Both the position numbers and the translations under genes were made by a program. From NCBI GenBank assembly GCA_051453625.1, contig JBOZIK010000001.1:273624449-273660312 (forward strand): a stretch of DNA of 35,864 bases. The letters run 5' to 3'. The notes under the pieces are model-generated. The model did not search any database. It was not told the origin of the DNA and saw only the letters and a program-made list of their open reading frames with translations. The DNA comes from Welwitschia mirabilis. Its lineage: Eukaryota > Gnetophyta > Gnetopsida > Welwitschiales. Below, piece after piece: positions 1 to 10,934 of this stretch (its first letter is position 1; every line of letters begins with the position of its first letter).

Positions 1-1
1 A

Positions 2-151
2 GAATTCGAGTGGAAGCAGAGCGAGGCGGAGGAGTCTCGCGAAGCAGCGGAGGAGCCACAGAAGGTTCTGGAGCGGAAGATAAACGCTAGGGTTTGCCTG
101 CTATTCAAACACATGGCCATGGCCCCATGCACCATGCCATGGCTCATATAG
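2..151 (+). CDS. Possible 3' end of a reading frame cut by the window edge
   Basis: An open frame enters from the left edge and runs 49 codons to a TAG at 149-151. Its first 30 codons are rich in Glu, Ala, Lys and Arg (it reads SEAEESREAAEEP in part), which looks like a charged helical stretch. The DNA is far more GC-rich than the next several kilobases. The last part (MAMAPCTMPW) looks low-complexity and may not be coding. I do not recognise a family. A telo-box-like TAGGGTTT lies at 88-95; such boxes are common in plant promoters and 5' UTRs, so this could equally be untranslated or minus-strand promoter DNA. Confidence 0.25.
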   Translation, partial: EFEWKQSEAEESREAAEEPQKVLERKINARVCLLFKHMAMAPCTMPWLI

Positions 152-235
152 CATCCGGGTCATGCCACATAGACAAAGATGTGGCCTGACTGGTGCGTTT
201 AAGCCTGCCTGTCCATGCTCACTCGCCGGTTAACC

Positions 236-245
236 NNNNNNNNNN
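236..245. other. 10-N assembly gap
   Basis: Run of ten N. It separates the GC-richer left edge from a purine-rich stretch (ttaaaaggagagagg) that leads into repeat copy A. Confidence 0.95.
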
Positions 246-1323
246 TTAAAAGGAGAGAGGACCGGGTTTAGACAAGCCCCCATGACAAGGAGAGGAATAA
301 GACAGTGAGCGTCTCGATTTGTGGTGCATTATAGGACGAATTAGCATGAAGACAATTTGCGTTAGAAAGAATAAGAAAACAATATTTAAGGGAGCCGGTT
401 AAATAGCCTATTATCTCATATTAAATGAGGTGTATAAGTGAAATGCACACCACAAGTTTCAAATTGTATGCCACGTATCATTACCTCAATGCATGTAGTA
501 TAGGACTTTGACGTTTAGCTTTTTCGATATTTAAGGGATTTGACGTTTTATTTACCGAAGAGAAACTAGATGAGCGGCCTCGCTTCAAATGTTTTGTCGC
601 ACGTCTTATTTGTTTTCTTCGTAAATGAGTGATCATACTTTTTTTAAGTACCTTTATCATATATCACCTAAATAAACAAAGGACTTTTGCCCCCCTTCTT
701 TGAGCACAACCACTATTATCTTAATATGTTAATTAGTTCATTTAAATATTTAAGCTCATAGCTTTTAAACGGATAATAAGTGTTTTATTGGTTGAACTAC
801 TATCCCACATGTTAATGTATAAAGTAGATTTATTATACTTAAGATATGTGGAAGTGTAATTTTGGACTGCATTTAAAACTAATAAAAGACTTTTTGAAAG
901 GATCATGAAGCAACTTATTAGAGAAATACTAAACAACAAATTGAATTTTATTATATTACTAATGAATCAACTCACTTATTAGAATGTCTAGCAAAATTTC
1001 ACATACAACATGTAGGTTGGTGCCACCACTATATGTAGCCTAATTAAACTGAGGGTCTAAGCCTGACATTCCAAGATTAGATAAAATAGATTGAGTGATG
1101 GGAGGAGAAAAACAAGAAGCATGCAGTTGAAATAAATGACATGTATTCTTGGTAAGACGGCCAAAATTCTAACTTTAATTTGAATAGGAAAATGGTTTAA
1201 TAAAGTTGCCCTACCAAAATTCAGCCACAATTACTTTGAAATCTCTGTCCATGGTGGCTACCTTTTTTTTATAACTCTTATTGCTATTGCCCTTACAAAC
1301 CTAAGGCCTGTGACTCACTAATT

Positions 1324-1340
1324 TCAAAAAAAAAAAAAAA
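1324..1340. repeat. Poly(A) run
   Basis: About 17 A in a row. The equivalent site in copy B holds an (AG)n microsatellite and an N gap (12315-12438), so this is a length-unstable site in both copies. Confidence 0.8.
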
Positions 1341-1854
1341 ATGATTTCATTATTTGTCTCTCACTTACAAGTTAAGTGAAAAAATTGATTTTCCTTAATT
1401 GTCTCTGGCTTACAAGCTAGTGGATTTCTTAGGAGACATTTCATGATCTTTATGGTACTTTCTCTATCATAGATTTTTTTCCCTCTCTTTCTTTAGGCTT
1501 CACAATTTTCTTCTTGAGCATCTAGAATTTTTTTTACTTTAAGCTTCATAGTTTTCTTCTTCAACATTTACAGGTAGATGAATTTATAGAGAGGTTTTCT
1601 GAGGGACTTCAATGGAAAAATGACTCTGTAATCTTGTTGTATCAATCATGCATTCCATTACAGTTGTTTCATACTTCAACAACAATCATTGATTTCTATA
1701 ACAGAATTTGGCATACCTAAAAGACTAAGCAGTTCTACATAATCATTTTTTGGAATATTTGAAAACTTCTTACACTTAGTAAAATTAAACACTTCCTTTT
1801 ATATTTATTGGATCATGGCTTACTTATTAGCAGATGATTTCAGTATATTAGCAT

Positions 1855-2004
1855 CCCTAATCTTATTTTCCCTCAATGTGGAGCTATAAATGATTTTAAT
1901 TATGTCTTTTAACAATGCTATTTTACTAGTCATAATCCTATTTACCCTTAGTATGAAGCTATAGATGATTTTACTTATGTATTCCAATAATTCTCTTTTA
2001 CCAA
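1855..2004. repeat. 75-bp tandem repeat, two units (in copy A)
   Basis: Two adjacent diverged units of 75 bp. The landmark GAGCTATA at 1881 recurs as AAGCTATA at 1956. Because 75 is a multiple of three, the minus-strand frame at 1820-2029 stays open and shows an internal repeat (KIIYSF.LR / KIIYSSTLR). That frame has no other sign of being a gene. Copy C (6150-6912) has only one unit. Confidence 0.75.
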
Positions 2005-2629
2005 GTATACCTTGATTTGGATGTATCAAGTCCTCCTAAACATTCAACTTTTTAAGGATTTGTTATTATTTAGTTTTTGTCAAATACCAATAACTATTTC
2101 AAATTTTGTTAGAGGATTATTCAACCTCTTATCTTATATCAAATTCAGAAGAGAAGGTGCAACCTAATTTTTAAGAGACAAAGTCTTCTCATACCCATCT
2201 TTTGTCCATTAAACCCATCTTTTGTTCATTAAAGTGGAGATCAATATTTTATGCAACTTTTATTTTTAAATCTAAACTTAAGCATTGAAGATCTCTCTTG
2301 ATGTCAAGTTCCTCATGCAACTTTTAAAATATTATTGTAATGACAGTTATCATCCTTATAACACATGATTCCTATTCTTTTATCTCTACTTCAGTTCTAG
2401 TTAATTTTCTACTTCGCTTTGTTTCATGTTAACTCTTTAAGGTAGTTTGGTACCTTTTTGTTATACTCCTTTTATATCTTAGTTTGATGAAACTCTCTTT
2501 GGGACCAACATCCCCTTCCAAGCCATCTTAAAATATGTTATTCTAAAAATTAATTTTGATTTTTTTTAAATTTTTAGTATTTTCATTATATGTAAATCGA
2601 TTTTATTTTTAAATATGTATAAATATGCT

Positions 2630-2725
2630 AATGAGTAATAGTCCAACTAGTTGAACACTTGTCTTCCATGTACAAGGTTATGGGTTTGAATCTTTGAATG
2701 TCTATTTGGCACTCTACTAGGACCT
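2630..2725 (+). repeat. tRNA-like / SINE-like block in copy A
   Basis: The block TAGTCCAACTAGTTGAAC at 2638-2655 resembles a tRNA D-arm and pol III A box. GGGTTTGAATCTT at 2682-2694 resembles a B box (GGTTCGANTCC) with C-to-T changes. The spacing fits a tRNA-derived promoter, and an anticodon-arm-like CTTGT...ACAAG pair lies between. The acceptor stem is not convincing, so a tRNA-derived SINE head or decayed tRNA is likelier than a working tRNA gene. Confidence 0.4.
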
Positions 2726-2796
2726 TCGAAAATCACAATTGTTGTATGTCCATAACGAGTTATGATCACTAAAAAGATTCAATTTTGAAATTTAGT

Positions 2797-2808
2797 NNNN
2801 NNNNNNNN
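2797..2808. other. 12-N assembly gap
   Basis: Twelve N inside copy A. Copy B is continuous here and has exactly twelve bases (gatcatacctct, from 13894) between the same flanks, so the gap length looks correct. Confidence 0.95.
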
Positions 2809-4270
2809 ACAAAAGAATAGCTATCATAATCATTCAAATGCATGATTTAATTACATTTACAGCCTCATATTATGCCTCATAATGTACCAAGAAAGTCATA
2901 GAAATGTTCAAATAATAGCCATGATAAAATATAATAAAAATAAGGTTTTTTAGTTTAATTTTGTAACTATATAAATCATTGTTAAAGTTCTTTAAAATAT
3001 TAATAAATAAGGATGACTCTAATAAAGTATTCAATAAGTTAATAGTCTAACTAGAGGAATATTCATCTATAGTAGTTGGAACTTTTTCTTGCGACATTAT
3101 GAAGCCTTGATGTAATTAATTTATTCATTTGGATAATCGTGATAATAGTACTTTGAGAGTAAGGTACAGTCACTAATAGTTTTGAGTCTAATTCTAGTAA
3201 GGAATATTATTTTTATTTATTTAAAAATTATTTTTATTTAGAAAAGCACTTACCATAGGACATAGTGGAATTGAACTACAAGAGAAGATAAACATTAAAA
3301 ATTATAAAAATATTAGAATAACATGCTTTTCTTAAAACTATAGATTTTAAAACTTAGATAGCTAAATATTTTTAGTTATACATTACCTTCTTTTTTCTTT
3401 ATAAAATAATTTTGCTATTATATTTTTGTTATTAACACTTCCATAGAAATAATTAAAATTATGAGAGTTAATGTTCGTAATGCTTGATTTTCACTTTATA
3501 ACTCACATAGATTTCTTTATATAATAAACTAGGCATGATATTTTAATATTTCATAATGAACATATATAATATCTTAGAGTGTGGAAGAAAAAGAATAATA
3601 TGTTCTCTAGTTGGTTGAAAGAAAAAAGTAATACAATCAACAAATCATGCATGCACAACATTCACCTAAGTTTCATAATGAAGTAAATATTTACTTAGAA
3701 AGTATCTTTCATGAATTAAGGAATTGAAAGTTTATTTGACATGCCTTTACATGTACTAGTGTTCACCTTCCTCACATAAATAAAAGTCATGCTAACTCTA
3801 TATTTTGTCTCAAGGTATCAAATTCTTCAATTTTTTTATGCATTTTTACCTTATGTTGATGAATGGATGTGAAGATGCACCAATTTTATATGCCTTTGCT
3901 CTAAAATTCCATGTGCCTCATAATGGTTTGTCATGTATCAACAAGTTAGTGTGTCTTTTTCAACTAACAGTTGTAAAGATACCTCATCAGGTTGACATGG
4001 CTTTACTAAATGTTTGAAGGATAAGTTAGCATGCCTTAATCAATAATATTCATGTTAATAAGTTGGTGCATCTCTTTAAAGTATTTCAATATGTTCTCAT
4101 AATAAGACATGCTTTTATCTAAATTTTGAGTGTCTAAATGAGTGCTGACAAGACGACATGCCTTTGTATGAATATTGACTTAAATTCATTGTCATTTATG
4201 AGGTTGTACTAACTTATTAACATATGATAATCTAGTTCTTTGAAGGTGTGTTATGTAGAGAAAATCCATG

Positions 4271-4819
4271 AGCATATCGTGTAGAATTAGTAAATCAGAA
4301 TATAAAATATTTATCACTAAGATAAGTAAATGTGAAACACATTAAACAGTTCATTAATTAACCATCAAAGAATTTGTTTAATAATCATGCTATGGAGGTA
4401 ATGATGTATAGAAATGAACTTAGGTTATTTATTTATAATAAAGTCTTAATATTTCATCTTAATAAGCTTTAGAAATCATATCTTACTTAATAGGGTTTTT
4501 TTCAAAAAAAAAATCCTTTGATATTTCGAATAGAACTAAAGGAGAGAAGAAGGAAGCACAAGAATTTGAAGGATAAAATGCAATACACCACAAATCATCA
4601 AAGGAGAAAAGAATAGGAGAGATAGAAATCATTCCCTTATTGCTACACATTCTTAATTTTTTAATACATTTAAATGTTACTTGTACTTCATGGAATAAAT
4701 GTGTCATTTCTCTTAGACATGAAGAATAAAATTCTACTATTACATGCTTCCTTATTTTTGTTATCAATGTGTATATAGTAATATAGAGCATGAAATAACA
4801 TAGAATTTGTAAAAAAAAA
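4271..4819. other. AT-rich stretch without a supported gene
   Basis: Unique sequence after the end of copy A. A 102-codon minus-strand frame (4483-4791) exists but has no recognisable domain. Its open state depends on the purine-rich opposite strand, so I do not call it a gene. Confidence 0.5.
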
Positions 4820-5300
4820 TTAAATTATATAAATTATGGACCTCTATTCCAAACATAATGGCCTACATCCAGGTAAATGACAACATGTAAGAATTACATA
4901 GTCAACCTTTCAGGAGTTTTACCTTTAGGTTTAAAATGTGATGATAAAAGTCATTATTAAGGTTATGATTATGACCAGACTTCATTTTAATTTTGGCTTA
5001 AATACTAACCTCTGTAGCATGGTTAATATTATGATTATGGTCATGCAAACTTCAATTTAATTTTACCCTAAAAGAAACCTATGTAGAATTGTTCTTAGAG
5101 TATAACGGAACATAGAGATCTTAAAATAACTTAAACATATCAATTATGGGCACCTATTCCAAACACAATGGTTCACATGTAGTAAAATAAAATCCTTTAG
5201 GATGAGATGATTGTGACAAGCGTTATGGTTAAGGTTATGATTATGACCATGTAGACTTCTTGCCTAGTTTATCCTAAACATAAATCTATATAATAAGCAA
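4820..5300. repeat. Diverged tandem repeat
   Basis: The pair AATTATGGACCTCTATTCCAAACATAATGG (near 4833) and its relative near 5142 are about 310 bp apart. A second motif, GTTATGATTATGACC followed by a (A)GACTTC block, occurs near 4961, 5028 and 5230. This is an old, irregular tandem repeat with no coding signal. Confidence 0.55.
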
Positions 5301-6149
5301 CTTTGTAGAATAGCAATGTTTAGAAGTAACCTATTAGAGCTCTCCTCATTATTAATCTATGTTTCTAAGGGATAAAAACAAATCAAAATACTTTTTCTTG
5401 CTTATCAAGCTAAAGATTTCTAACCTAGACAAGTTCCTTATCTAATCCCTTGCTATCTTTGAGAAATGAAACCATTCTTCTCCATTTCTAAATGCATTGA
5501 TTAGTTTTTAACAAAATATCTTAGAACATTACCTAGATATGCTCATTAATTATCAACATTTTATCTAGATGACAAATTCCCTATAATACATAATAAAAAT
5601 TTTTACATAAAACATTAAAAAAATTAATTAGTACAAGTAAGAATGCTAAGAGAAAGTAATTCTAATTTCAATAGCAAATATGGTCTTTAATAATGTTTTG
5701 ACAAGGTCATGCCCTAGAAATTATATAGCAATGCTTGAGAAATTAGATAGTTACACATAAATTGTATTGATTTTCATCTATATTTTTCTAGAACCTTTAA
5801 ACATTATTTTTTTTTTCTTTTTCCCTTTTTTAAGTAAAAGAAGATGTTAAAAATCCATTCCATGGTGGCTAATGCACCTATAACGTTGGAAGCGTTAGCT
5901 CTTCAAAATAGAAGCTATATTGGATGTAAAATAGCCTTGTTTTACATTTCTTCCCTTGGCTCCCAAGCAACCACTTTCTACTAGAACATTTATAAAAATT
6001 AGGTTTAAAAAGTAAGGAACTCTAAATCTAGAAAACTGGGTTCAACTTGGAGTTGTACTCATTTTATTTTATAATGATAAAATTAAACATCTTTTATTTT
6101 TCTAGTGCTTTATTTTTAAATCTAAGATAAGGGAAAGTCTTTCATGGCT
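5301..6149. other. AT-rich stretch, nothing recognised
   Basis: Low-GC sequence with poly-T runs near 5805-5830. The slightly less AT-rich patch at 5855-5990 has no open frame of note. No RNA gene or mobile-element signature is visible. Confidence 0.5.
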
Positions 6150-6912
6150 TATTATCACATGCTTTGAACTCTGATCACTATAATAGATGTTGGCATAAAT
6201 AGAAGACCAAGCCCCTCTAGGTAACCATTTATCAAAATATTTGGAAACTACATATGCTCTCTAAAATTAAACATTTCCTTTAGTGTTTGTTGCATCATTA
6301 CTTATCCATTGGAAGATGATTTTACATACAGGCATCCAGAATCTTATTTGCCCTTAACATGGAGCTATAGATGACTTACTAATGTTTTCTGGCAATGTCC
6401 TTTTATTAAGAATACATGGATTTGAATATGTTAAACCCTTTTACACATTCAACTTTCTGAAGATATGGTATTCTTTGGCTTATTGTCAAATACTAATAAG
6501 TTTTCGAATTTCTTTGAAGGATTATTTGATGCATTCTCCTATATCAGATATGGAAGAGAAGGTGCAACCTAATTTTTAAGAGAAGTGAGGCTTCTCATAC
6601 TCATGTTTTGTCAATTCAAGGGAAGGCAAATACTTTACACAATGTTTATTTTTAGATTCAAACTCTAATAAGAAAGACCTAGTTTAATGTCAATTTCCTC
6701 ATGCAGCTTTTAAAACATTGGTCTGATGGATTGTATCTTAGTTATCATGCTTATAGAACATGATGCCTAAGCTTTTATCTCTACTTTGGTTTTGGTTAAA
6801 TTTCTACTCTATTTTGGACTGTGTTGACTTTTGAAGTCATTTGGTGCCTTTTCATTGTACTTCTTTTATATCTCAATTTATTGAAACTCTTTCTGAGAAC
6901 AACATCCCCCCT
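6150..6912 (+). repeat. Repeat copy C (partial, older relative of A and B)
   Basis: This stretch aligns with about 1690-2515 of copy A and 12790-13612 of copy B. Shared landmarks are TGGCATA...AGACCAAGC, AAATTAAACATTTCC, the GGAGCTATAGATGA block, GAAGAGAAGGTGCAACCTAATTTTTAAGAGA and AACATCCCC. It is much more diverged than A and B are from each other. It carries a single 75-bp unit where A and B have two. The plus-strand frame at 6382-6579 lies wholly inside this repeat and is probably not a gene. Confidence 0.75.
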
Positions 6913-6986
6913 TAATTCATAAGTAATACCAATGAGGTGGTAGATCAATTGGTGTAACACCAAACTTCTATTTAGGAGGTTATTAG

Positions 6987-7271
6987 ATGCCCTACTCAAT
7001 ATACTATAAGGCCATAGGCATAACTAAATCATTTATTTTGGTGATTATACTTGCTCTATGTGTAAGAAAAGATACAGTCAATGAAAACTTTGAGTTTAGT
7101 ATGGATGAAAACACTTGGTCAACAATTTCAGCGCTGACGGAGCAAACAAATGTCAGGGATCTCCTTTCCGAGAGGGCAACTTTGTCTATGCATCCTCAGC
7201 GAATGGCCGAAACTTTTCGGATGACGGCAGCGATTCCTTCAGTAAATGCGTCGCTTTCGGCTGCTAATTAA
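6987..7271 (+). CDS. Unrecognised 94-codon reading frame in a GC-richer island
   Basis: An ATG at 6987 opens 94 codons ending in TAA. The first ~30 residues are hydrophobic (IGITKSFILVIILALCV), like a signal peptide or membrane anchor. The rest is soluble-looking and comes from markedly GC-richer DNA (7125-7262), rich in Ala, Ser, Thr and Glu. No family is recognised. The minus strand is also open over 6990-7265 except for one TGA, so the strand is uncertain. It could be a real small gene, an exon, or the remains of one. Confidence 0.25.
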   Translation: MPYSIYYKAIGITKSFILVIILALCVRKDTVNENFEFSMDENTWSTISALTEQTNVRDLLSERATLSMHPQRMAETFRMTAAIPSVNASLSAAN

Positions 7272-7737
7272 GAGAAACACAAAACAAGAGAACTCTTTAT
7301 CACTTTCATGGAATACATTCTCTTTATCAGTTTCGTGAAAATTTCAAGGCGATTTCAAGATTATTCAAGCAATTTCGATTGCAATGTAAAGCAAATTCAT
7401 TCATTCAACCAATCAGCCTCAGCCTCATCATGAAACAGCGAAACCAATTTCATGATTTGTTTAAACCAATTTTATAAAATCGTGAAAATAAGAGCAGGTG
7501 GCCGTTATGACAATGAGCACTCCTGAAAACGGTAATGACAGTTCCATCTCAGAAACTGAAAAATGAAAGAGGGCATTACCGGCTCAGCGTATAGCTCTTT
7601 CAGAGCATTTCTCACACAAAACACGTTGCGGAAATCGGAATTAATATGCTTGAATTCTGCGTCGTCCTCTGAAGTCTGAACCCTGTCACTATCATCACTT
7701 TACTCCGACTGCAAAATTCCGAGTCTCTTCCGAGGTG

Positions 7738-7749
7738 TTGACTTTGACT
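7738..7749 (+). promoter_or_regulatory. Tandem W-box pair
   Basis: TTGACT occurs twice head to tail, and a third TTGACT lies near 7880. TTGAC(C/T) is the WRKY-factor binding core. The pair sits in the GC-richer island between the two candidate frames, so which gene it would serve is unknown. Confidence 0.35.
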
Positions 7750-7775
7750 TTCAGTCGTCGCTCTCCCTCTTTTAG

Positions 7776-7967
7776 TTATTTGCCAACTCTGTTTACTAGC
7801 CAGTCAGCAATTTCGGCCACGCCGCTCCTTGTTTTTTCCAGAGTAAAGCATGCCTCCGTAAGGCATGCTCGAGATATCCGTTGACTGAAAAGCCAAAGGA
7901 GGCCATCCTTCTTCCTTCGTCGTTGCTCTTTCCAAGCGAGGCTCTTGTCAAGTCTATTGTTTGCCAT
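7776..7967 (-). CDS. Unrecognised 63-codon reading frame
   Basis: This minus-strand frame starts MANNRLDKSLAWKEQRRRKK and ends ADWLVNRVGK before TAA. It has a basic cluster near residues 14-20 and natural-looking composition, in DNA clearly GC-richer than its surroundings. No family is recognised. A plus-strand frame (7881-8093) overlaps it but runs into a low-complexity, hydrophobic AT-rich tail and looks spurious. It may be a small gene, an exon, or a decayed fragment. Confidence 0.25.
   Translation of the reverse strand: MANNRLDKSLAWKEQRRRKKDGLLWLFSQRISRACLTEACFTLEKTRSGVAEIADWLVNRVGK
7847..7869. other. Perfect 9-bp inverted repeat with 5-nt loop
   Basis: AGCATGCCT and AGGCATGCT are exact reverse complements separated by CCGTA. 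Each arm contains GCATGC, the core of the plant RY element bound by B3-domain factors. It lies inside the 7776-7967 frame. Confidence 0.5.
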
Positions 7968-7969
7968 TT

Positions 7970-9230
7970 TTGTCCCCAGATATTTTTTTCATCTAGTTTA
8001 TGTGTATTAAATGGATCATTTTATTTTTATATCTTATGCAATCTTCTTTCCTTCAGTATTTCTCACATCTCTATTCATACGTACATACTTTGAAATAACA
8101 TTTTATAGTAGTATTTTTTTAACAGTAAATACAATTCAATTTTAAAGACTTGTATCATTTAAAAAAATTAACATTGTAATATTGTATTATAAAATAATAC
8201 TTAGGCACTTAAACCCATGTGAACATGGGACATTGTAGTTCATGTATGAGCGATGGTCTTAAAAATTTTAAGAATTCCTCTTCCTAGAACCTTAATGTTT
8301 TTTATATCTTCTTAATTTATTTTAATTGCTTTGATTCATACAACTTTTTAACTATGTCCCATTCAATGTTAAATTTATGAAATCAATGTATATAACTCAT
8401 GATCCCTTGCCATTTATAAATCAATGCCATGAAAAGAACCGTAAATTTGTCTCTAAGTTAGTATCTTTTGTAATACCAAAATAGGGGTTGACATTCTTTC
8501 TATTGAAGCCTATATAAATTTGTTGTGTTCCTAAGAAAGTCTAAAAATTTATAAGGCACTTCATGGAAATTGGTAAATTCTTTACATAAATTTTATTTAA
8601 AGTTGTTTTTTTAGTTACAATGACATGAAATTTTGACCTAAACCATAAGAGAAGAAGTACTTAAGAGAATAATACCCAATATGTATTAAAAATTATATAG
8701 AAGCATGACCTTTCCATAAGGTTACATTGTATTTGTTCATATCTTATCCGTTAAAAGTTAAAATAAAAATAATATGTGAGTAAAAACTTTAAAAAATTAC
8801 TCATACGCATAAATGGACTAGATACATAATATGAAAAGAACGAAAAGAAATAGGTATTCTTATAGGAAATATTGTTACACAATTTAGCATTACTTACTTA
8901 TTACTATGGGTTGGGAATATTGAACTCCAAACTTTTATTAACTAATAACCCAAATAAATGATTAAATTATACACATGCTAAGAAGAGCATCCCTAAATTT
9001 CAAGCGACAACTTCCTAAATGAAGGAGAGTGACTATTAATTTATTAACTATAAAATATGTTAATATTCTAATAAGAAAACCCACCTATTTTATTTCCCTT
9101 ACCTTTACCAGTATATAACGTTCTAAATAGGAAATTTGTAAAGTAAATTTCATAGTAGGCAACAACAATAAAGCTTTAAAATGAGAACCTGCTTTCTCCA
9201 AAATTTTAAAATTATTTCATTTGCCTATAC
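7970..9230. other. AT-rich stretch without a supported gene
   Basis: Low-GC sequence between the two GC-richer islands. No frame, RNA gene or repeat family is recognised. It could be intergenic or a long intron if the islands belong to one gene. Confidence 0.45.
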
Positions 9231-9405
9231 CTGTTTGAGGGAATTTTTTTTGAGTCGAATATTAAATTTCAAAGTAACATCGGTACTCAAAATTCTAACA
9301 TATGACAACAATTGTAGGTCCTGATTATTTGTAGAGACTGCGTAAGATGCTTCTTCTGGATTGCATGGTGTGCCGCTCAACCCAACTTCTGGGGCAGACA
9401 ATTCC
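9231..9405 (-). CDS. Possible exon, minus strand
   Basis: On the minus strand a TTTCAG acceptor precedes 9405 and a CAG|GTATAG donor follows 9231. The 175 bp between hold one frame of 58 codons with no stop (after one leading base). The first half looks like real protein (ELSAPEVGLSGTPCNPEEAS); the second half is Lys/Asn-rich and less convincing. The plus strand also has short open frames here, so the strand is not settled. No family is recognised. Confidence 0.25.
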
Positions 9406-9729
9406 CTGAAACTTCAAAGACTCGTGTATAGGACACTTCTGCATTAAAAAGTGGAGACAATACTTTCTTCTACAAAATGTCATATTGTAAAATGCAGTTT
9501 GGAATATGACATTGAGCACTATTAATTCTCCTCAAACAATAAAAAAATACAGAAATAAATCTTTAATTTAGTTTAAAAGTTGTTTATCAAATCCTTTCTG
9601 CACTTGGACTTCTTGCAGATACAAGATTTCTCATCTATTTGAAGGCTATGTATCTTTTTCTTCATCAGTTACATTTGCGGATCGTAATTCAAGTTAGTTT
9701 TTACTTCTCTGGTTGCAGAGATAAAATTT

Positions 9730-9914
9730 TTATTGCTTAGCAACGTCCTCAGTCAGAAAATCTTCAAACTTATTCGTTCTAATTTCTTTCAGATGAAATC
9801 CTCGATGTTTCACAGCCTCGTACCTTTTTAGAAACGGTTCCAGTTTTAGAAATGTCCTTCCACCATAATATTCCATTGCTCTTCCTTTTTCAGGTAAGTT
9901 ACTAAGATCATCTT
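9730..9914 (-). CDS. Likely terminal exon of an unrecognised protein
   Basis: On the minus strand a pyrimidine-rich tract ending AATAAG precedes 9914. From there the frame is open for about 60 codons to a TAA at 9732-9730. An internal ATG at 9876-9874 gives a 48-residue version. The product is strongly protein-like: charged, with aromatic and Gly residues spread evenly (YYGGRTFLKLEPFLKRYEAV, ending FEDFLTEDVAKQ). I do not recognise the family. It lies downstream of the VQ gene on the same strand. Upstream exons are not certain: one stretch open from an acceptor near 10024 (TFKFESFRIADC...) is a candidate. An opposing plus-strand reading exists (see findings). Confidence 0.4.
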
Positions 9915-10187
9915 CTTATTAAAAGAAAAAAATGTTGTTGCACTTGCATTAAATTTTTCAGAGCCGAAATTCCGATCTGTGAGATGTACAGTCAGCTATT
10001 CGAAAAGATTCAAATTTAAAAGTCTGAAACACATAGCTTGAACGAAGAACTTTAAAATCACTACTCAAAACAAGAAGAAAATTTTCAGTTCTCAGAAAGC
10101 AAGAACCTAAATAACCCGCTAGCAAATACAATACCTGCGAGTCAAGGCATAGAACAAAGATATTACGACTTTAAGACGGACAGAACT

Positions 10188-10193
10188 TTTATT
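10188..10193 (-). terminator. Candidate polyadenylation signal for the VQ gene
   Basis: AATAAA on the minus strand, about 185 bp past the VQ stop codon, a usual 3' UTR length for a plant gene. A donor-like AAGTGAGT lies just upstream, so an alternative spliced 3' end cannot be excluded. Confidence 0.4.
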
Positions 10194-10377
10194 CTTACTC
10201 ACTTGACATATACAGACGGCATAAACCGCCTTAGAACGTGTAATTCTGAAAAGACCTACTCGTCTACGCAGAGTATCTCAAGAGACGACGAACTTAAAAT
10301 AATCCAGGATCTTCGCCTGTTTCTTTCTTTCATTCACTCAAACATATCATAAGCCTTACCAGAGACACCATCTGAGT

Positions 10378-10833
10378 TCAAGCAAAAGTTAAATTCTTGG
10401 AAAATGCAGGCGAAAATAAAGGTAGGGGAATTTGGAGTGATGTTCGGGTTTCTTCAAAAGAAACAGGCAAGGGATAGCCCATGGGTAGTGATAGGAAATC
10501 TTCATTAACGTGATTAACGGTAGCGGTTCCGGCACGAGTACGAGCTTCGGAAGTGGCACAGTCATCACTGATATCTTTCCAAGAGAAATTTGTTTGAGAT
10601 TCTGGAAAAGAGGAAGAAGAAGAACCCGTAAGAGCCTGAACAAGAGGTAAGAACTCCTGAGGTTGAACATGAATGACTTTCGGTGACCTAATATACCTAA
10701 TCACAACATTCCTCTTCCTTTGGAGGAAACCAGACCTAGAATAATCCAAACCAGACGTACTTTTGATCTCCAGTGGAGCCGGCCGCGGGAATCTGCCGCT
10801 ACTTCTCCCTTTCCTTTTGTTCTTGATAGCCAT
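10378..10833 (-). CDS. VQ-motif protein (WRKY-interacting cofactor)
   Basis: A single-exon frame encodes 151 residues. The diagnostic VQ motif FLPLVQALTG (F-x-x-x-V-Q-x-L-T-G) is at residues 61-70, preceded by IRYIRSPKVIHVQPQE. An RPAPLEI block at 17-23 sits where MKS1/VQ21-like proteins carry a similar RPxPL motif. The N-terminus is basic (KNKRKGR, a possible nuclear signal), and a Ser run follows the motif. Two Ser-Pro pairs (50-51, 141-142) could be MAP-kinase sites. VQ proteins are small, usually intronless nuclear proteins that bind WRKY factors and tune defence, stress and seed responses; that role is family knowledge, not seen here. I chose the ATG at 10833 because it has a good context (TTCATGGC) and the length suits the family. 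The frame stays open upstream but is hydrophobic and unlike VQ proteins. Codons are intact, so the gene is probably functional. Confidence 0.88.
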   Translation of the reverse strand: MAIKNKRKGRSSGRFPRPAPLEIKSTSGLDYSRSGFLQRKRNVVIRYIRSPKVIHVQPQEFLPLVQALTGSSSSSFPESQTNFSWKDISDDCATSEARTRAGTATVNHVNEDFLSLPMGYPLPVSFEETRTSLQIPLPLFSPAFSKNLTFA

Positions 10834-10934
10834 GAAGCAAAGCAGCAGATAAAGAACCAAAAATTTACAAATGAAAAGCAGAAAACTGTGTCCGCAATGG
10901 AAAGAACAACTGGAAGCATATTTTATGCACGAAG

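Larger units (their letters stand above)
285..4270 (+). repeat. Repeat copy A (~4 kb direct duplication)
   Basis: This segment aligns nearly end to end with 11338-15366 in the same orientation, about 11.05 kb away. By eye the copies look roughly 85-90% identical, with many small indels. Homology starts near GAGGAATAAGA (285 and 11340) and ends near TTCTTTGAAGGTGTGT (about 4235 and 15330). No long conserved frame is shared: the longest frame here (3805-4017, plus) is broken in copy B. It contains a 75-bp tandem repeat and a tRNA-like block (separate entries). I see no terminal inverted repeats and no polymerase signature, so its class is unknown. A noncoding segmental duplication or an unclassified transposon remnant both fit. 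Confidence 0.85.

Noticed and set aside
4483-4791. 102-codon minus-strand frame
   Set aside because: No domain, no homologous copy in the window, and composition explained by a purine-rich plus strand.
6935-6985. tRNA-like block after repeat copy C
   Set aside because: TGGTAGATCAATTGGTGTAAC resembles a D-arm, but no B box follows at a suitable distance.
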